Source: an uncultured Bacteroidota bacterium (GTDB taxonomy: Bacteria; Bacteroidota; Bacteroidia; Flavobacteriales; Flavobacteriaceae). Taken from it: 64,000 bases of DNA. The DNA is taken from the NCBI GenBank assembly GCA_902595555.1, contig CACJQM010000003.1:124001-188000 (forward strand). The letters are read 5' to 3'. Within the stretch, counting starts at the first letter, position 1. Each line of letters starts with the position of its first letter. Below the pieces are notes generated by a model. That model saw only the letters and a list, made by a program, of their open reading frames with translations, was not told the DNA's origin and ran no database searches. The translations under genes were made by a program, and so were the position numbers. Below, piece by piece: positions 52,072-62,245 of this stretch.

Positions 52072-53296
52072 ATTGTTTAATCTTTCTATATAATGTTCTC
52101 TCTGAAATACCAAGCTCTTTTGCAGCAGCCTTTCTCCTTCCATTATTTCTTTCCAATGCTTTAATTATCAGTTCTAACTCCTTATCTTGAATTGATAATG
52201 TTTCTTCTTCAACAACTTCCTCAGCAAAGGAATATTTATCATCCTTATTTTGAGATTGGTTAGATTCTAAAATTTCGGTTTCGTTTGCTGAATCTTCATT
52301 TAATTTCTGAAAACTTTGGGGTATGAAATTTTCAATATCATCAATGGTTTCCGATTCACCAACTTCTTTTGATTTTAAATTATTTGTAAGTTTCTTTAAT
52401 TCATTCAAATCTTTTTTCATATCGAAAAGAATTTTATAAAGAATTTCTCTCTCGGATGAAAAATCACTCTCACTTTTGTTTTCTGAAATTAATGCTGGTA
52501 AATTATTTTTTGGATCTGGTAGGTAAGAGGAAATCATTACACCATTTATTGCCCTTTCCTGTTCTAGAACAGATAATTGTTCGGTTATATTTTTTAGTTG
52601 TCTAATGTTACCATTCCATCTATAATTTTGAAGTATTCTTTGTGCATCATCATCTAGCCTAACGGTTGGCATTTTATATTTTTTTGCAAAGTCTGATGCA
52701 AATTTTCTAAATAATAAAATTATATCATTTTTTCTTTGTCTGAGTGGAGGTATTTTAATTTCTACAGTACTTAAACGATAAAATAAATCTTCTCGAAATT
52801 TTCCTTTTAAAATGGCATTTTCCATATTTAGATTTGTAGCAGCTACAATTCTTACATTAGTTTTTTGAACTTTTGATGATCCTACCTTAATAAATTCTCC
52901 ATTCTCCAAAACTCTTAAAAGTCTGACTTGAGTGGTTAGGGGAAGTTCTCCAACTTCATCTAGAAAAATTGTACCACCATCTGCCACTTCAAAATATCCA
53001 GATCGAGTAGACGTAGCACCTGTAAAAGCTCCTTTTTCATGTCCAAAAAGTTCAGAGTCTATTGTACCTTCTGGGATAGCTCCACAATTCACAGCAATAA
53101 ACTTATTATGTTTTCTGTGTGAAAGTTGGTGAATGATTTTTGGAAAAGATTCTTTTCCAACCCCACTTTCTCCTGTAACTAAAACGGTAATATCAGTTGG
53201 AGCTACTCTTACAGCTTTTTCTATAGCTCTATCAAGTCCTGCTGAATTACCAATAATCTCAAATCTTTGTTTTATGTTTTGAATTTCACTAATCAT
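52055..53296 (-). CDS. Sigma-54-dependent Fis-family transcriptional activator without receiver domain
   Basis: AAA+ with GESGVGKE, ELFGHEKGAFTGA, IFLDEVGELPL; C-terminal Fis HTH RRKAAAKELGISERTLYRKIKQYDLEL. Confidence 0.93.
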   Translation of the reverse strand: MISEIQNIKQRFEIIGNSAGLDRAIEKAVRVAPTDITVLVTGESGVGKESFPKIIHQLSHRKHNKFIAVNCGAIPEGTIDSELFGHEKGAFTGATSTRSGYFEVADGGTIFLDEVGELPLTTQVRLLRVLENGEFIKVGSSKVQKTNVRIVAATNLNMENAILKGKFREDLFYRLSTVEIKIPPLRQRKNDIILLFRKFASDFAKKYKMPTVRLDDDAQRILQNYRWNGNIRQLKNITEQLSVLEQERAINGVMISSYLPDPKNNLPALISENKSESDFSSEREILYKILFDMKKDLNELKKLTNNLKSKEVGESETIDDIENFIPQSFQKLNEDSANETEILESNQSQNKDDKYSFAEEVVEEETLSIQDKELELIIKALERNNGRRKAAAKELGISERTLYRKIKQYDLEL

Positions 53297-54707
53297 AATA
53301 AAAATCTCCAATAAGAGTTGTTGAGGTGTTATCTGTTACCTTGACTTTTGCATAATCTCCTAATTTTAAGTTGTTTTTTGGGAAAACAACCATTAGATTT
53401 TGTGGATTTCTTCCACACCAATGATTGGCTGATTTTTTTGATTCTTTTTCAATTAAAACAGATACAGTTTTTCCTCTGTATTTGAACAAATTTTGGTAAC
53501 TATGTTTAAGTTGCAGATCAATAATTTCACTTAATCTTCTTTGTTTAATGTCTTCAGGAACATTATCATCAAACTTTTTTGCTGCTAAAGTTCCTGGTCT
53601 TTCTGAGTATTTAAACATAAATCCAAAATCATATTTTACATAATCCATTAGTTTTAGTGTATCTAAATGGTCATCTTCTGTTTCATTAGGAAAACCTGTA
53701 ATCATATCTTGGGAAATACCGCAGTCAGGTAATATTTTTTTGATTTTTTTTATAAGTTGACGATATTCCTTAACAGTATGTTTCCTGTTCATTTTTTTTA
53801 GAATACGATCGCTTCCAGATTGAACCGGTAAATGAATGTGGTTACAAATATTATTATATCTGGCCATAGTTTCTAAAACTTCTGAATCAATGTCCTGTGG
53901 ATTTGATGTAGTAAACCGAATTCTCGTATTAGGAAAACTTTTTGCTACTATTTCCAATAGCATTGCAAAATTTACAGAGGTTTTTCTTTGAATTTCAGGT
54001 GCTTTTTTAAAATCTTTTTTTAGTCCGCCGCCATACCACAAGTAACTGTCAACATTCTGGCCTAATAGAGTTACCTCCTTGTAACCATTTTTCACCAAAT
54101 TATTAATTTCATTTAAAATCGTTTTTGGATCTCTGCTTCTTTCTCTTCCTCTTGTAAATGGAACGATGCAAAATGTACACATATTGTCACACCCTCTTGT
54201 AATTGAAACAAATGCATTTATACCATTTGTATTAAACCTGTTAGGATTGATATCTGCATATGTTTCTTCTTTCGAAAGCAGAACATTTACAGCATCATTT
54301 CCAAATTCAACCTCCTTTAACAAATTTGGCAAATCTCTGTACGCATCAGGTCCAACAACCAAGTCAACAATTTTCTCCTCAATTAAAAATTTTTCCTTTA
54401 ATCTTTCTGCCATACATCCAAGTACCCCAACTTTTAAATTCTTTTTATTTTTTTTGATTGCATTAATACTCTCGAGTTTTTTCCTTACTGTTAATTCAGC
54501 TTTTTCCCTTATTGAACACGTGTTAAGTAAAATCAAATCTGATTCATTCAATTCATTAGTGTGAGAATACCCAATTTGTTCTAGGATTGATGCAACAACT
54601 TCTGAATCAGAGACATTCATCTGACATCCATAAGAAATAATAGAGAATTTTTTAGAATTATAAATTCTCTTTTTTTTCTTATTTATTTCCAGCGTTTTAG
54701 CAAACAT
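53289..54707 (-). CDS. miaB: tRNA-2-methylthio-N6-dimethylallyladenosine synthase
   Basis: SYGCQMNVSDSEV; RGCDNMCTFCIVPFTRGRERSR; TRAM domain. Confidence 0.96.
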   Translation of the reverse strand: MFAKTLEINKKKKRIYNSKKFSIISYGCQMNVSDSEVVASILEQIGYSHTNELNESDLILLNTCSIREKAELTVRKKLESINAIKKNKKNLKVGVLGCMAERLKEKFLIEEKIVDLVVGPDAYRDLPNLLKEVEFGNDAVNVLLSKEETYADINPNRFNTNGINAFVSITRGCDNMCTFCIVPFTRGRERSRDPKTILNEINNLVKNGYKEVTLLGQNVDSYLWYGGGLKKDFKKAPEIQRKTSVNFAMLLEIVAKSFPNTRIRFTTSNPQDIDSEVLETMARYNNICNHIHLPVQSGSDRILKKMNRKHTVKEYRQLIKKIKKILPDCGISQDMITGFPNETEDDHLDTLKLMDYVKYDFGFMFKYSERPGTLAAKKFDDNVPEDIKQRRLSEIIDLQLKHSYQNLFKYRGKTVSVLIEKESKKSANHWCGRNPQNLMVVFPKNNLKLGDYAKVKVTDNTSTTLIGDFYYD

Positions 54708-54873
54708 TCCTTCTTAGTATCAAGCAAATATATAAAAACATGTCAAAATGTCGTGTTTTTATTTTAATTGTGGCTTTACTATTGATAATTGGTACTAAAA
54801 ATCGATGTAAGTCGATTGTTGTAAATTTTTTTTTAAAAAAAACATATACATTTGTCATCCAACTTTTTAAAAA

Positions 54874-57324
54874 ATGTCTAAAAATCTTGTAATTGTAGAA
54901 TCACCGGCTAAAGCCAAAACTATAGAAAAATTTTTAGGTAGTGAATACAAAGTTGTTTCCAGTAATGGTCATATTGCAGATTTACCTTCAAATGAATTGG
55001 GGATAGACATCGAGAATGATTATAAACCAAAATACAAAATTACAAATGATAAAAAGGATTTAGTAAAAAAATTAAAAAATGAATTAAAGGGGGTTGATAC
55101 TGTATGGTTAGCTAGCGATGAAGACAGAGAGGGTGAGGCTATTGCATGGCATTTAGCTGAGAACCTAAATCTGACTGAATCAAATACCAAAAGAATTGTA
55201 TTTAGAGAAATTACTGAAAAAGCTATTAAAAATGCAATTGAAAATCCTAGACAAATAAACAAATCTCTTGTTGATGCCCAACAAGCTAGAAGGGTTATTG
55301 ATAGGTTAGTTGGTTATAAAATTTCTCCAATACTTTGGAGAAAAGTTAAGGGAGGATTATCAGCAGGAAGAGTCCAATCTGTAGTTTTGAGATTAATTGC
55401 CGAAAGAGAGAAAGAAATTTTAAATTTTAATCCTGTATCCTCATACAAAACTACTGCTGAATTTATTAATAGTAATAATATAAAATTTAAAGCTAAATAC
55501 TCCATCAACACAAATGATGATGATAATTTCAATTCTTTTCTTGATGGCTTTAAAAATGCCGAATTTTCTGTAAGTAGTATCAAAAAAAGTCCTCTGCTAA
55601 AGAAACCAGCTCCACCCTTCACAACCTCAACAATGCAACAGGAGGCTGCCAGAAAGCTTGGTTTTAATGTTTCAAGAACTATGCAAACTGCACAAAGATT
55701 ATATGAAGCTGGACATATAACTTATATGAGAACTGATAGTGTTACACTCTCTGAAACTGCACAAAATTCAATTAAGAATGCTATTGAAACAAAGTTTGGA
55801 TCTAATTATCATCAATCTAGAAATTTTAATAATAAAAGTAAGAATGCTCAACAAGCACATGAAGCAGTTAGACCTACAAATTTTTTAAATAACATTCAAA
55901 ATCTTGATGCTGATCAGTCCAACCTTTATGACTTAATTTGGAGAAGAAGTGTGGCGAGTCAAATGTCAGATGCTAAAGTTGATAAAACAATTGTAAAAAT
56001 TAAATCAAACAATCATGAAGGTCTTTTCCAATCTGATGGTGAAGTGATCAAATTTGATGGTTTTTTAAAACTTTACATTGAATCAAAGGACAATCAAAAC
56101 AATGATGATTCCCAAAACAATGTACTCCCAAATTTTACTGAAGGAGAAAGAATTACTAAGGAGAAAATTCTAGTTACGCAGATATTCTCTAAACCACCTT
56201 TCAGATTCACTGAGGCTTCACTTGTCAAAAAACTAGAGGAGCTTGGTATAGGTCGCCCTTCTACATATGCTCCCACTATAACAACTGTTATGAACAGAAA
56301 GTATGTTTTTAAAGGAACTAATAATGCTCAAACAAGAGAAATTGTACAATATATTATTGATTCTAATATTAATAGAAATGTTAATCAGGAAAATTACGGA
56401 TCTAACAAGGGAAAATTAGTTCCTAGTGAGGTAGGGCTTTTAGTGAATGAATTCCTAACGAATAATTTCAAAAATATTATTGATTATAATTTCACAGCAT
56501 CTGTTGAAAATGAATTTGACTCAATTGCTAATGGATCAAAGGATTGGAAAACAATTATTGATAAATTTTATAATCCATTTAGTTTGGTGATTGATGATGT
56601 GCAAAAAAATGCGAAAAGAGAAACTGGTGAAAGAGTACTTGGACTAGATCCAAAATCAGGTAGACAATTAAGTGTCAAGCTTGGCAAATATGGACCAATA
56701 GCTCAAATTGGTAAAGTTGATGAAGAAGAAAAACCACTATTTGCAAGTTTACTTCCAGATCAGCAAATAAGTAAGATTACTGCAGAGGAAGCTCTAAAGC
56801 TTTTCGAACTCCCTGTTTATGTTGGTGATTTTGAGAATGAAAGAGTAGAAGCAAATATTGGAAGATATGGACCCTACATTCGTTACAATAAAGTTTTTAT
56901 ACCCATTCCTGAAGGATTCAACCCCTTTACAATAACAATTGAAAAATCTATAGATCTAATAAAAGCCAAAATTGAAGCTCAAAAGCCAATTTTAGTTTAT
57001 AAATCATATGATGTTACAAAAGGAAAGGGAAGATTTGGACCTTATCTTAAATGGAATAACACATTTATTAATGTAAATAAAAATTACGATTTTGATAATT
57101 TGACTGAAGAAGATTGCATTAAATTGATTGAGGAAAAAATACAAAAAGACAAGGAAAAGATTATAATGAATTGGTCATCAGATGGTATTACAATTGAAAA
57201 GGGAAGATGGAATAAAATATACATTATTAAAGGTAAAAAGAAAGTTCCACTAGCAAAAAATGTCGATCCTTTAAAAATTACTCTAGATCAAGCCAAAGAC
57301 TACTTAAAAATCAAGAAAAAATAA
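54874..57324 (+). CDS. topA: DNA topoisomerase I
   Basis: NLVIVESPAKAKTIEKFLGSEYKVVSSNGHIADLP; ITYMRTDSVTLSETA; C-terminal repeats. Confidence 0.97.
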   Translation: MSKNLVIVESPAKAKTIEKFLGSEYKVVSSNGHIADLPSNELGIDIENDYKPKYKITNDKKDLVKKLKNELKGVDTVWLASDEDREGEAIAWHLAENLNLTESNTKRIVFREITEKAIKNAIENPRQINKSLVDAQQARRVIDRLVGYKISPILWRKVKGGLSAGRVQSVVLRLIAEREKEILNFNPVSSYKTTAEFINSNNIKFKAKYSINTNDDDNFNSFLDGFKNAEFSVSSIKKSPLLKKPAPPFTTSTMQQEAARKLGFNVSRTMQTAQRLYEAGHITYMRTDSVTLSETAQNSIKNAIETKFGSNYHQSRNFNNKSKNAQQAHEAVRPTNFLNNIQNLDADQSNLYDLIWRRSVASQMSDAKVDKTIVKIKSNNHEGLFQSDGEVIKFDGFLKLYIESKDNQNNDDSQNNVLPNFTEGERITKEKILVTQIFSKPPFRFTEASLVKKLEELGIGRPSTYAPTITTVMNRKYVFKGTNNAQTREIVQYIIDSNINRNVNQENYGSNKGKLVPSEVGLLVNEFLTNNFKNIIDYNFTASVENEFDSIANGSKDWKTIIDKFYNPFSLVIDDVQKNAKRETGERVLGLDPKSGRQLSVKLGKYGPIAQIGKVDEEEKPLFASLLPDQQISKITAEEALKLFELPVYVGDFENERVEANIGRYGPYIRYNKVFIPIPEGFNPFTITIEKSIDLIKAKIEAQKPILVYKSYDVTKGKGRFGPYLKWNNTFINVNKNYDFDNLTEEDCIKLIEEKIQKDKEKIIMNWSSDGITIEKGRWNKIYIIKGKKKVPLAKNVDPLKITLDQAKDYLKIKKK

Positions 57325-57328
57325 TATT

Positions 57329-58465
57329 TTGATACTTGAATATTTTAGTTCAGTTGAAAAAAATGCTTTGGATTTTGCAAATAGACAAAATTCAGACCAA
57401 CTAGGGAAAAAAATTGGAATAAACGGAAGGGATGATTTTAATAATTATTCAAATATAAATATTGTAATCTTTTCAATTTCTGAGTATCGGCCTGATCAAT
57501 CAATAAAAAAAACATTCAAGGCAGATAAAGACTTCAGAATAAAATTATACAGTTTGTATGTTGGAAACTGGAATAATGAAATTTTTGATTTAGGAAATCT
57601 TGTTAATGGAAATGAACTTTCAGATACTAATTATGCGCTCGAAAGAATTATCGAGTCATTTATTAAAAAACAAATTTTTGTCATAACTATTGGTGGCTCT
57701 CAGAGTTTGACTTATAACTTTTATAGTTCTATAAAATCCTTTTTGAGTTCTGTAAATATGGTTACCGTAGACAATAAGTTAGATTTTACCAAAAATAATA
57801 ATGTTGAGGATTCCTATTTATCGAAAATAATTTTGGATGATGATAATAAGCTTAATCAATTTTCTAACATAGGTTTTCAAAAACATTTAACATCTACAAA
57901 AGAAATTGAATTAGTAAGTAAAATGAAATTTGAATCACTAAGCTTGGGTAAAGTTAAATCAAATGTTGATGAGGCTGAACCTATTATAAGAGATTCAAAT
58001 CTTACATCATTCGATATTAGATCCGTTAAATCAGGTGATATTAATAATGCTCATCAGTATCCCAATGGATTTACAACATATGAGTTTTGCTCATTATCAA
58101 GATTTTCAGGATCTGGCTCAAAATCAAAAGTTGTTTCTTTTTTTGAAAACTGGGATTTTTCAATCATGAATTCTTTACTTGCTGAGGCTGTTTGGTATGT
58201 TATTGATGGCTTTAATTCGAGATTTGAAGAAAACCCTGAAGACAATAATGATAATTTTGTTTATTATCACATTGAAGTAGATAGTTATAAATTTAAGTTT
58301 TATAAAAGCTTAATGACTGGAAAGTGGTGGGTTGAATTTATTAATGATGAGTTAATATCAGTCGAAAAAGATATAATTTCTTGTACTGCAAATGATTATT
58401 ATAAATGTAAAAATTCAATCATTTCGGAAAGGATTTTAACAAGATTAAAAAATAAAATAACCTGA
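57329..58465 (+). CDS. Arginase/formimidoylglutamase-family protein with degenerate metal motifs
   Basis: IGGSQSLTYNFYSSI, VTVDNKLDF, TSFDIRSVKSGD at positions of GGxHs, DAHxD and SxDxDxxD; between topA and gldK. Confidence 0.75.
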   Translation: MILEYFSSVEKNALDFANRQNSDQLGKKIGINGRDDFNNYSNINIVIFSISEYRPDQSIKKTFKADKDFRIKLYSLYVGNWNNEIFDLGNLVNGNELSDTNYALERIIESFIKKQIFVITIGGSQSLTYNFYSSIKSFLSSVNMVTVDNKLDFTKNNNVEDSYLSKIILDDDNKLNQFSNIGFQKHLTSTKEIELVSKMKFESLSLGKVKSNVDEAEPIIRDSNLTSFDIRSVKSGDINNAHQYPNGFTTYEFCSLSRFSGSGSKSKVVSFFENWDFSIMNSLLAEAVWYVIDGFNSRFEENPEDNNDNFVYYHIEVDSYKFKFYKSLMTGKWWVEFINDELISVEKDIISCTANDYYKCKNSIISERILTRLKNKIT

Positions 58466-58523
58466 GTTTAATCCAAAATTGTTATTTTAGGGCACAAATT
58501 TTGATTAGACTTAGTTAACAACT

Positions 58524-59933
58524 ATGAAAAAAAACTTATTTATAGTACTACTTCTAGGTTTATTTATTTCTTGCTCGAAGAATGATAGAGGAGAATTAAT
58601 TGGTGTTAAATCCAACAAGTTTTTTTCAGATAAACCTCATGGTATGGTTTTGATTCCATCAGGATCATTTACAATGGGTCCTTCAAACCCAAGTGTTGTT
58701 CTTGATCAAAATCCAACCCTTAAAACAGTTTCTGTAAAAGCATTTTATATGGATGAGACTGAAATAACAAACAGTGAGTACAGACAATTTGTTAATTGGG
58801 TTAGAGATTCAGTAGTACGAAACGAGCTAGCTGTTGCTGCATATTATAAAATAGGTGAAGAAACTAAAGAAGATGATCCAATGTGGGAATTTATGCCGGT
58901 TTATAACAGAGCAGGTGACGGTGAAGAAAAAACTGCTTATCAGGAATATTTAGAAGAAAATGGTTTGGGAATTCTTGATATTGAAAATAAATCTACTTAT
59001 AGATTAAACTGGGATGTTAAAATTCCTTGGGAGAGATCAGACTACCTAGATGCCAATTATGCTGCTGTTATTGAAGGTGGTATTGGACCTGATTTGTTAG
59101 AAGATTATGAGGGGTTTTTTATACCTGCTGATTCTACACCTAATGCTTTAAGAGCTTTTAAAACAAAAAGAATAAAATATAATTACAGGCAGTTCGACTC
59201 AAAAAATAACAGGTGGAGTGAATATGAGGAAATTGAAATTTATCCTGATACTACAGTTTGGTACAAGGATTTCTCTTACAGTTACAATGAACCTATGCAT
59301 AATGATTATTTTTGGCATGATGCATATTCCGAATACCCAGTTGTTGGTGTATCCTGGGAACAAGCTAAAGCCTTCGCACATTGGAGAACTTTCTATAAAA
59401 ATCAGCATCAAAGAAAAGCCAGAAAAAATATTCAGTTAGTTAGCGATTACAGATTACCTACTGAAACTGAGTGGGAATATGCTGCGAGAGGTGGACTTGA
59501 AAGAGCTGAGTATCCATGGGGAGGGCCTTACACATATGATGACAAGGGTTGTTTCCTTGCTAATTTTAAGCCTGAAAGAGGTGATTACATTGCTGATCAA
59601 ATTTTATACACGGCAGAAGCAGAATCTTATTGGCCTAATGATTATGGTCTTTATAATATGTCAGGAAATGTTTCAGAGTGGACTGATTCTAATTTTGAGA
59701 AAGGTGCAAATGACTTTGTAGCAGGCTTAAATCCTAATATAGAGGGATCAGAGGACAATAAATTTAAAGTTGTTAGAGGTGGATCATGGAAAGATGTTGC
59801 CCATTTTTTGAAAGTTTCAACAAGAGACTATGAGAAAAAAGATATAAAAAGATCATATATAGGATTTAGAACTGTTCAAAGTTATCTAGGAGAGGATGTA
59901 GGTTTTCAGGAGAATCCAAATAAAATATTTTAA
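58524..59933 (+). CDS. gldK: Gliding motility/T9SS lipoprotein GldK
   Basis: Lipobox FISC; FGE-sulfatase-like HGMVLIPSGSFTMGPSNP, YDLPTETEWEYAARGG-like and VVRGGSWKD. Confidence 0.95.
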   Translation: MKKNLFIVLLLGLFISCSKNDRGELIGVKSNKFFSDKPHGMVLIPSGSFTMGPSNPSVVLDQNPTLKTVSVKAFYMDETEITNSEYRQFVNWVRDSVVRNELAVAAYYKIGEETKEDDPMWEFMPVYNRAGDGEEKTAYQEYLEENGLGILDIENKSTYRLNWDVKIPWERSDYLDANYAAVIEGGIGPDLLEDYEGFFIPADSTPNALRAFKTKRIKYNYRQFDSKNNRWSEYEEIEIYPDTTVWYKDFSYSYNEPMHNDYFWHDAYSEYPVVGVSWEQAKAFAHWRTFYKNQHQRKARKNIQLVSDYRLPTETEWEYAARGGLERAEYPWGGPYTYDDKGCFLANFKPERGDYIADQILYTAEAESYWPNDYGLYNMSGNVSEWTDSNFEKGANDFVAGLNPNIEGSEDNKFKVVRGGSWKDVAHFLKVSTRDYEKKDIKRSYIGFRTVQSYLGEDVGFQENPNKIF

Positions 59934-59963
59934 TTAAAAATTATAAACTAAAAATCAAGAATT

Positions 59964-60533
59964 ATGAAAAAACAATTATTACCAGATAACGTATTTGAGT
60001 TATTATTTGGTGTTGGTGCAGGTGTTGTTATTATTGGTGCCCTACTAAAAATTATAAATGGTTCATTAATATTTTCAGCTAACACCTGGCTTATTGTAGG
60101 TCTTTCAGTTGAAGCTGGAATTTTTGTATTATCAGGTATTCAAGGGTTTTTACTAGGTAAAAAAGATGAAGAAGATGATGTTGTTAGTACTATTGCTGTA
60201 GAGACAGCTGCATTACAAAAAGCGGTTGATGGAACAGTTAGAGGTCTTTCTGAACTAAATTCCAATATTTCAGATGCTTCAAAAGCAACAGCATCTATAA
60301 AAGTTCCTACTGACATGGAAAAAAATACTGATGATTTCAATAAAGGTTTATCCTCTGCTTCATCCAATATCCAAGAAGTTGCTAAAGTTCTTCATAATTT
60401 AAAAGAAACTGTTGCTAAATTTGAGACTGTAAATATGCCTGAGGGACTTGGTGATGAGCTTGAAAAAATGAAAAATACTGTTAAAGAATTAAATGCTAAG
60501 TATGAAGCTATGCTTGGTGCAATGAACAAGTAA
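59964..60533 (+). CDS. gldL: T9SS motor protein GldL
   Basis: Two N-terminal TMs (VVIIGALLKIINGS; TWLIVGLSVEAGIFVLSG), coiled cytoplasmic tail; gldKLMN order. Confidence 0.93.
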   Translation: MKKQLLPDNVFELLFGVGAGVVIIGALLKIINGSLIFSANTWLIVGLSVEAGIFVLSGIQGFLLGKKDEEDDVVSTIAVETAALQKAVDGTVRGLSELNSNISDASKATASIKVPTDMEKNTDDFNKGLSSASSNIQEVAKVLHNLKETVAKFETVNMPEGLGDELEKMKNTVKELNAKYEAMLGAMNK

Positions 60534-60534
60534 T

Positions 60535-62241
60535 ATGGCTGGATCCTCAGGAAAACAAACTAGAAGTCAAAAACTTCGACAAAATATGATAAACATGATG
60601 TACCTCGTGTTTATTGCTATGCTAGCTCTACAGATCAGTAAAGAGGTTTTGGCAACATTAGGGGTTTTAAGTGAAGACATGGAAAAATCTACCTCTGAGC
60701 TTAAAACTTCCATTGATAGTGCCTATAATATTATTGATCAAAATAGTAATCAAGATTATTACAAAATTCCCTCTGAAGAACTTCCTAAGCTAAAAGAGAT
60801 AACAGACGATTACTTCAATTTTATTCAAGATTTAAAAGATTCTTTAATAGGAATAGATGAGAATAATTATATGATTGATGTTGAATATATTGATGAAAAT
60901 GGAAATGAAAAAATTAGTCAGAGAAGAGATTATCAAGTTATGGATAAAAGTAATTATCTAGACGAGGTCTTTTTTATTAATGATGGTGTGACTGCTAAGG
61001 GTCAAAAATTTATTGATTACTTCAAAGACTTTACTGGAAAAGTGGAATCAGTTTTAGACTCAATTAAAGAGAGAGACTCAAGAACAGTTCAGTCCAATTA
61101 CGGATTTTCTACTGCATTATCTAATCTCTCATTAAGATTTAATTATCCTGAAGATGATCAAGTTGTTAACAGAGATGGTATTAAAGAGGATTGGATTTAT
61201 TACAATTATGAAAAATTCCCGCTTGTTGCGTCTCTTTCAAAATTCACTAAAATACAATCTGACATAAGATCTGTTGAATATGAAATTCTCAATTCCCTTG
61301 TTAGTAAAACAAAGGATCGTCAGTTGAGTTTTGATTCAAAAAGTACACTGCTTGAAACAGACAAACAAGCTTATTATACAAATAGTACAGTTGATGCCAA
61401 AGTAGTTGTTGGTAATACTGATTCTAGTTTTAAGCCAGATAGAGTTGATCTTAAGGTTGATAACATTAAATTAAAAGAGTCAGAATTTGAAGTTGTTGAT
61501 GGTAAAATTAAGCTAAACAAAAGATTTTCATCACCGGGAATAAAAAAAATCTATGGTTATTTGTTTTTCGATAACAATGGAAATACAGATAGTCTTTTAG
61601 TAGATACTCAATTTTATGTTATACCAAAACCAAATGAGGCGATAGTATCACCCGTAAATATGCAGGTTTTTTATATCGGCTTAAGAAATGAAATTGCTGT
61701 TGCCTTCCCTGGAATTGCTGATTTAACATCTATAAGAGTAGATGGTAAAAATGGTACAATTTTGAAAACTGGTTCTAGATATTTTGCTGCACCAAATTCT
61801 GGTGTCGAAAGTATGGATGTGGTTGTTTCGGGTAAAGCCAATGACGAAGTTATAACTAGCTTAGTTAATTTCAGAGTTGAAGATGCACCACCTGGACGTG
61901 GATCAGTATATGAGAGAGTAGGAGGTCAAGATTACAATTTTGTAAATAGTGATAAAGTATCTAAGGAATCTCTTTTATATGGCTTAATTAGAGGAGAAAA
62001 GCCGCCTGGGTTTTTATATGACTATGATATTAATGTTGAATCGTTTCAAATAACTGTTGGTAATTTACCAACAAGAACTGTTCAAGGAAATAAAATCCAA
62101 AACAGTAATGAAGCAGTAAGAGACATTAATGGCGCTAACCGAGGTTCCAGTGTAACTGTAACAGTCTTAAAAGCCGTAAAGATTGATGGAGATTTAAAAT
62201 CACCTACCAATGTAGAACCTTTTGTAGTTACTATAAAATAA
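60535..62241 (+). CDS. gldM: T9SS protein GldM
   Basis: RQNMINMMYLVFIAMLALQISKEVLATLGVL N-terminal TM; gldKLMN order. Confidence 0.95.
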   Translation: MAGSSGKQTRSQKLRQNMINMMYLVFIAMLALQISKEVLATLGVLSEDMEKSTSELKTSIDSAYNIIDQNSNQDYYKIPSEELPKLKEITDDYFNFIQDLKDSLIGIDENNYMIDVEYIDENGNEKISQRRDYQVMDKSNYLDEVFFINDGVTAKGQKFIDYFKDFTGKVESVLDSIKERDSRTVQSNYGFSTALSNLSLRFNYPEDDQVVNRDGIKEDWIYYNYEKFPLVASLSKFTKIQSDIRSVEYEILNSLVSKTKDRQLSFDSKSTLLETDKQAYYTNSTVDAKVVVGNTDSSFKPDRVDLKVDNIKLKESEFEVVDGKIKLNKRFSSPGIKKIYGYLFFDNNGNTDSLLVDTQFYVIPKPNEAIVSPVNMQVFYIGLRNEIAVAFPGIADLTSIRVDGKNGTILKTGSRYFAAPNSGVESMDVVVSGKANDEVITSLVNFRVEDAPPGRGSVYERVGGQDYNFVNSDKVSKESLLYGLIRGEKPPGFLYDYDINVESFQITVGNLPTRTVQGNKIQNSNEAVRDINGANRGSSVTVTVLKAVKIDGDLKSPTNVEPFVVTIK

Positions 62242-62245
62242 TATT

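Noticed and set aside
54166-54564. 132-aa ORF antisense to miaB
   Set aside because: Antisense to conserved radical-SAM coding sequence; low-complexity Phe/Ser composition typical of reverse-strand reading.
54733-54762. AAAAACATG...CGTGTTTTT imperfect hairpin between miaB and topA
   Set aside because: Divergent promoter region, imperfect stem with no U-tract in a sensible place; too weak to claim regulation.
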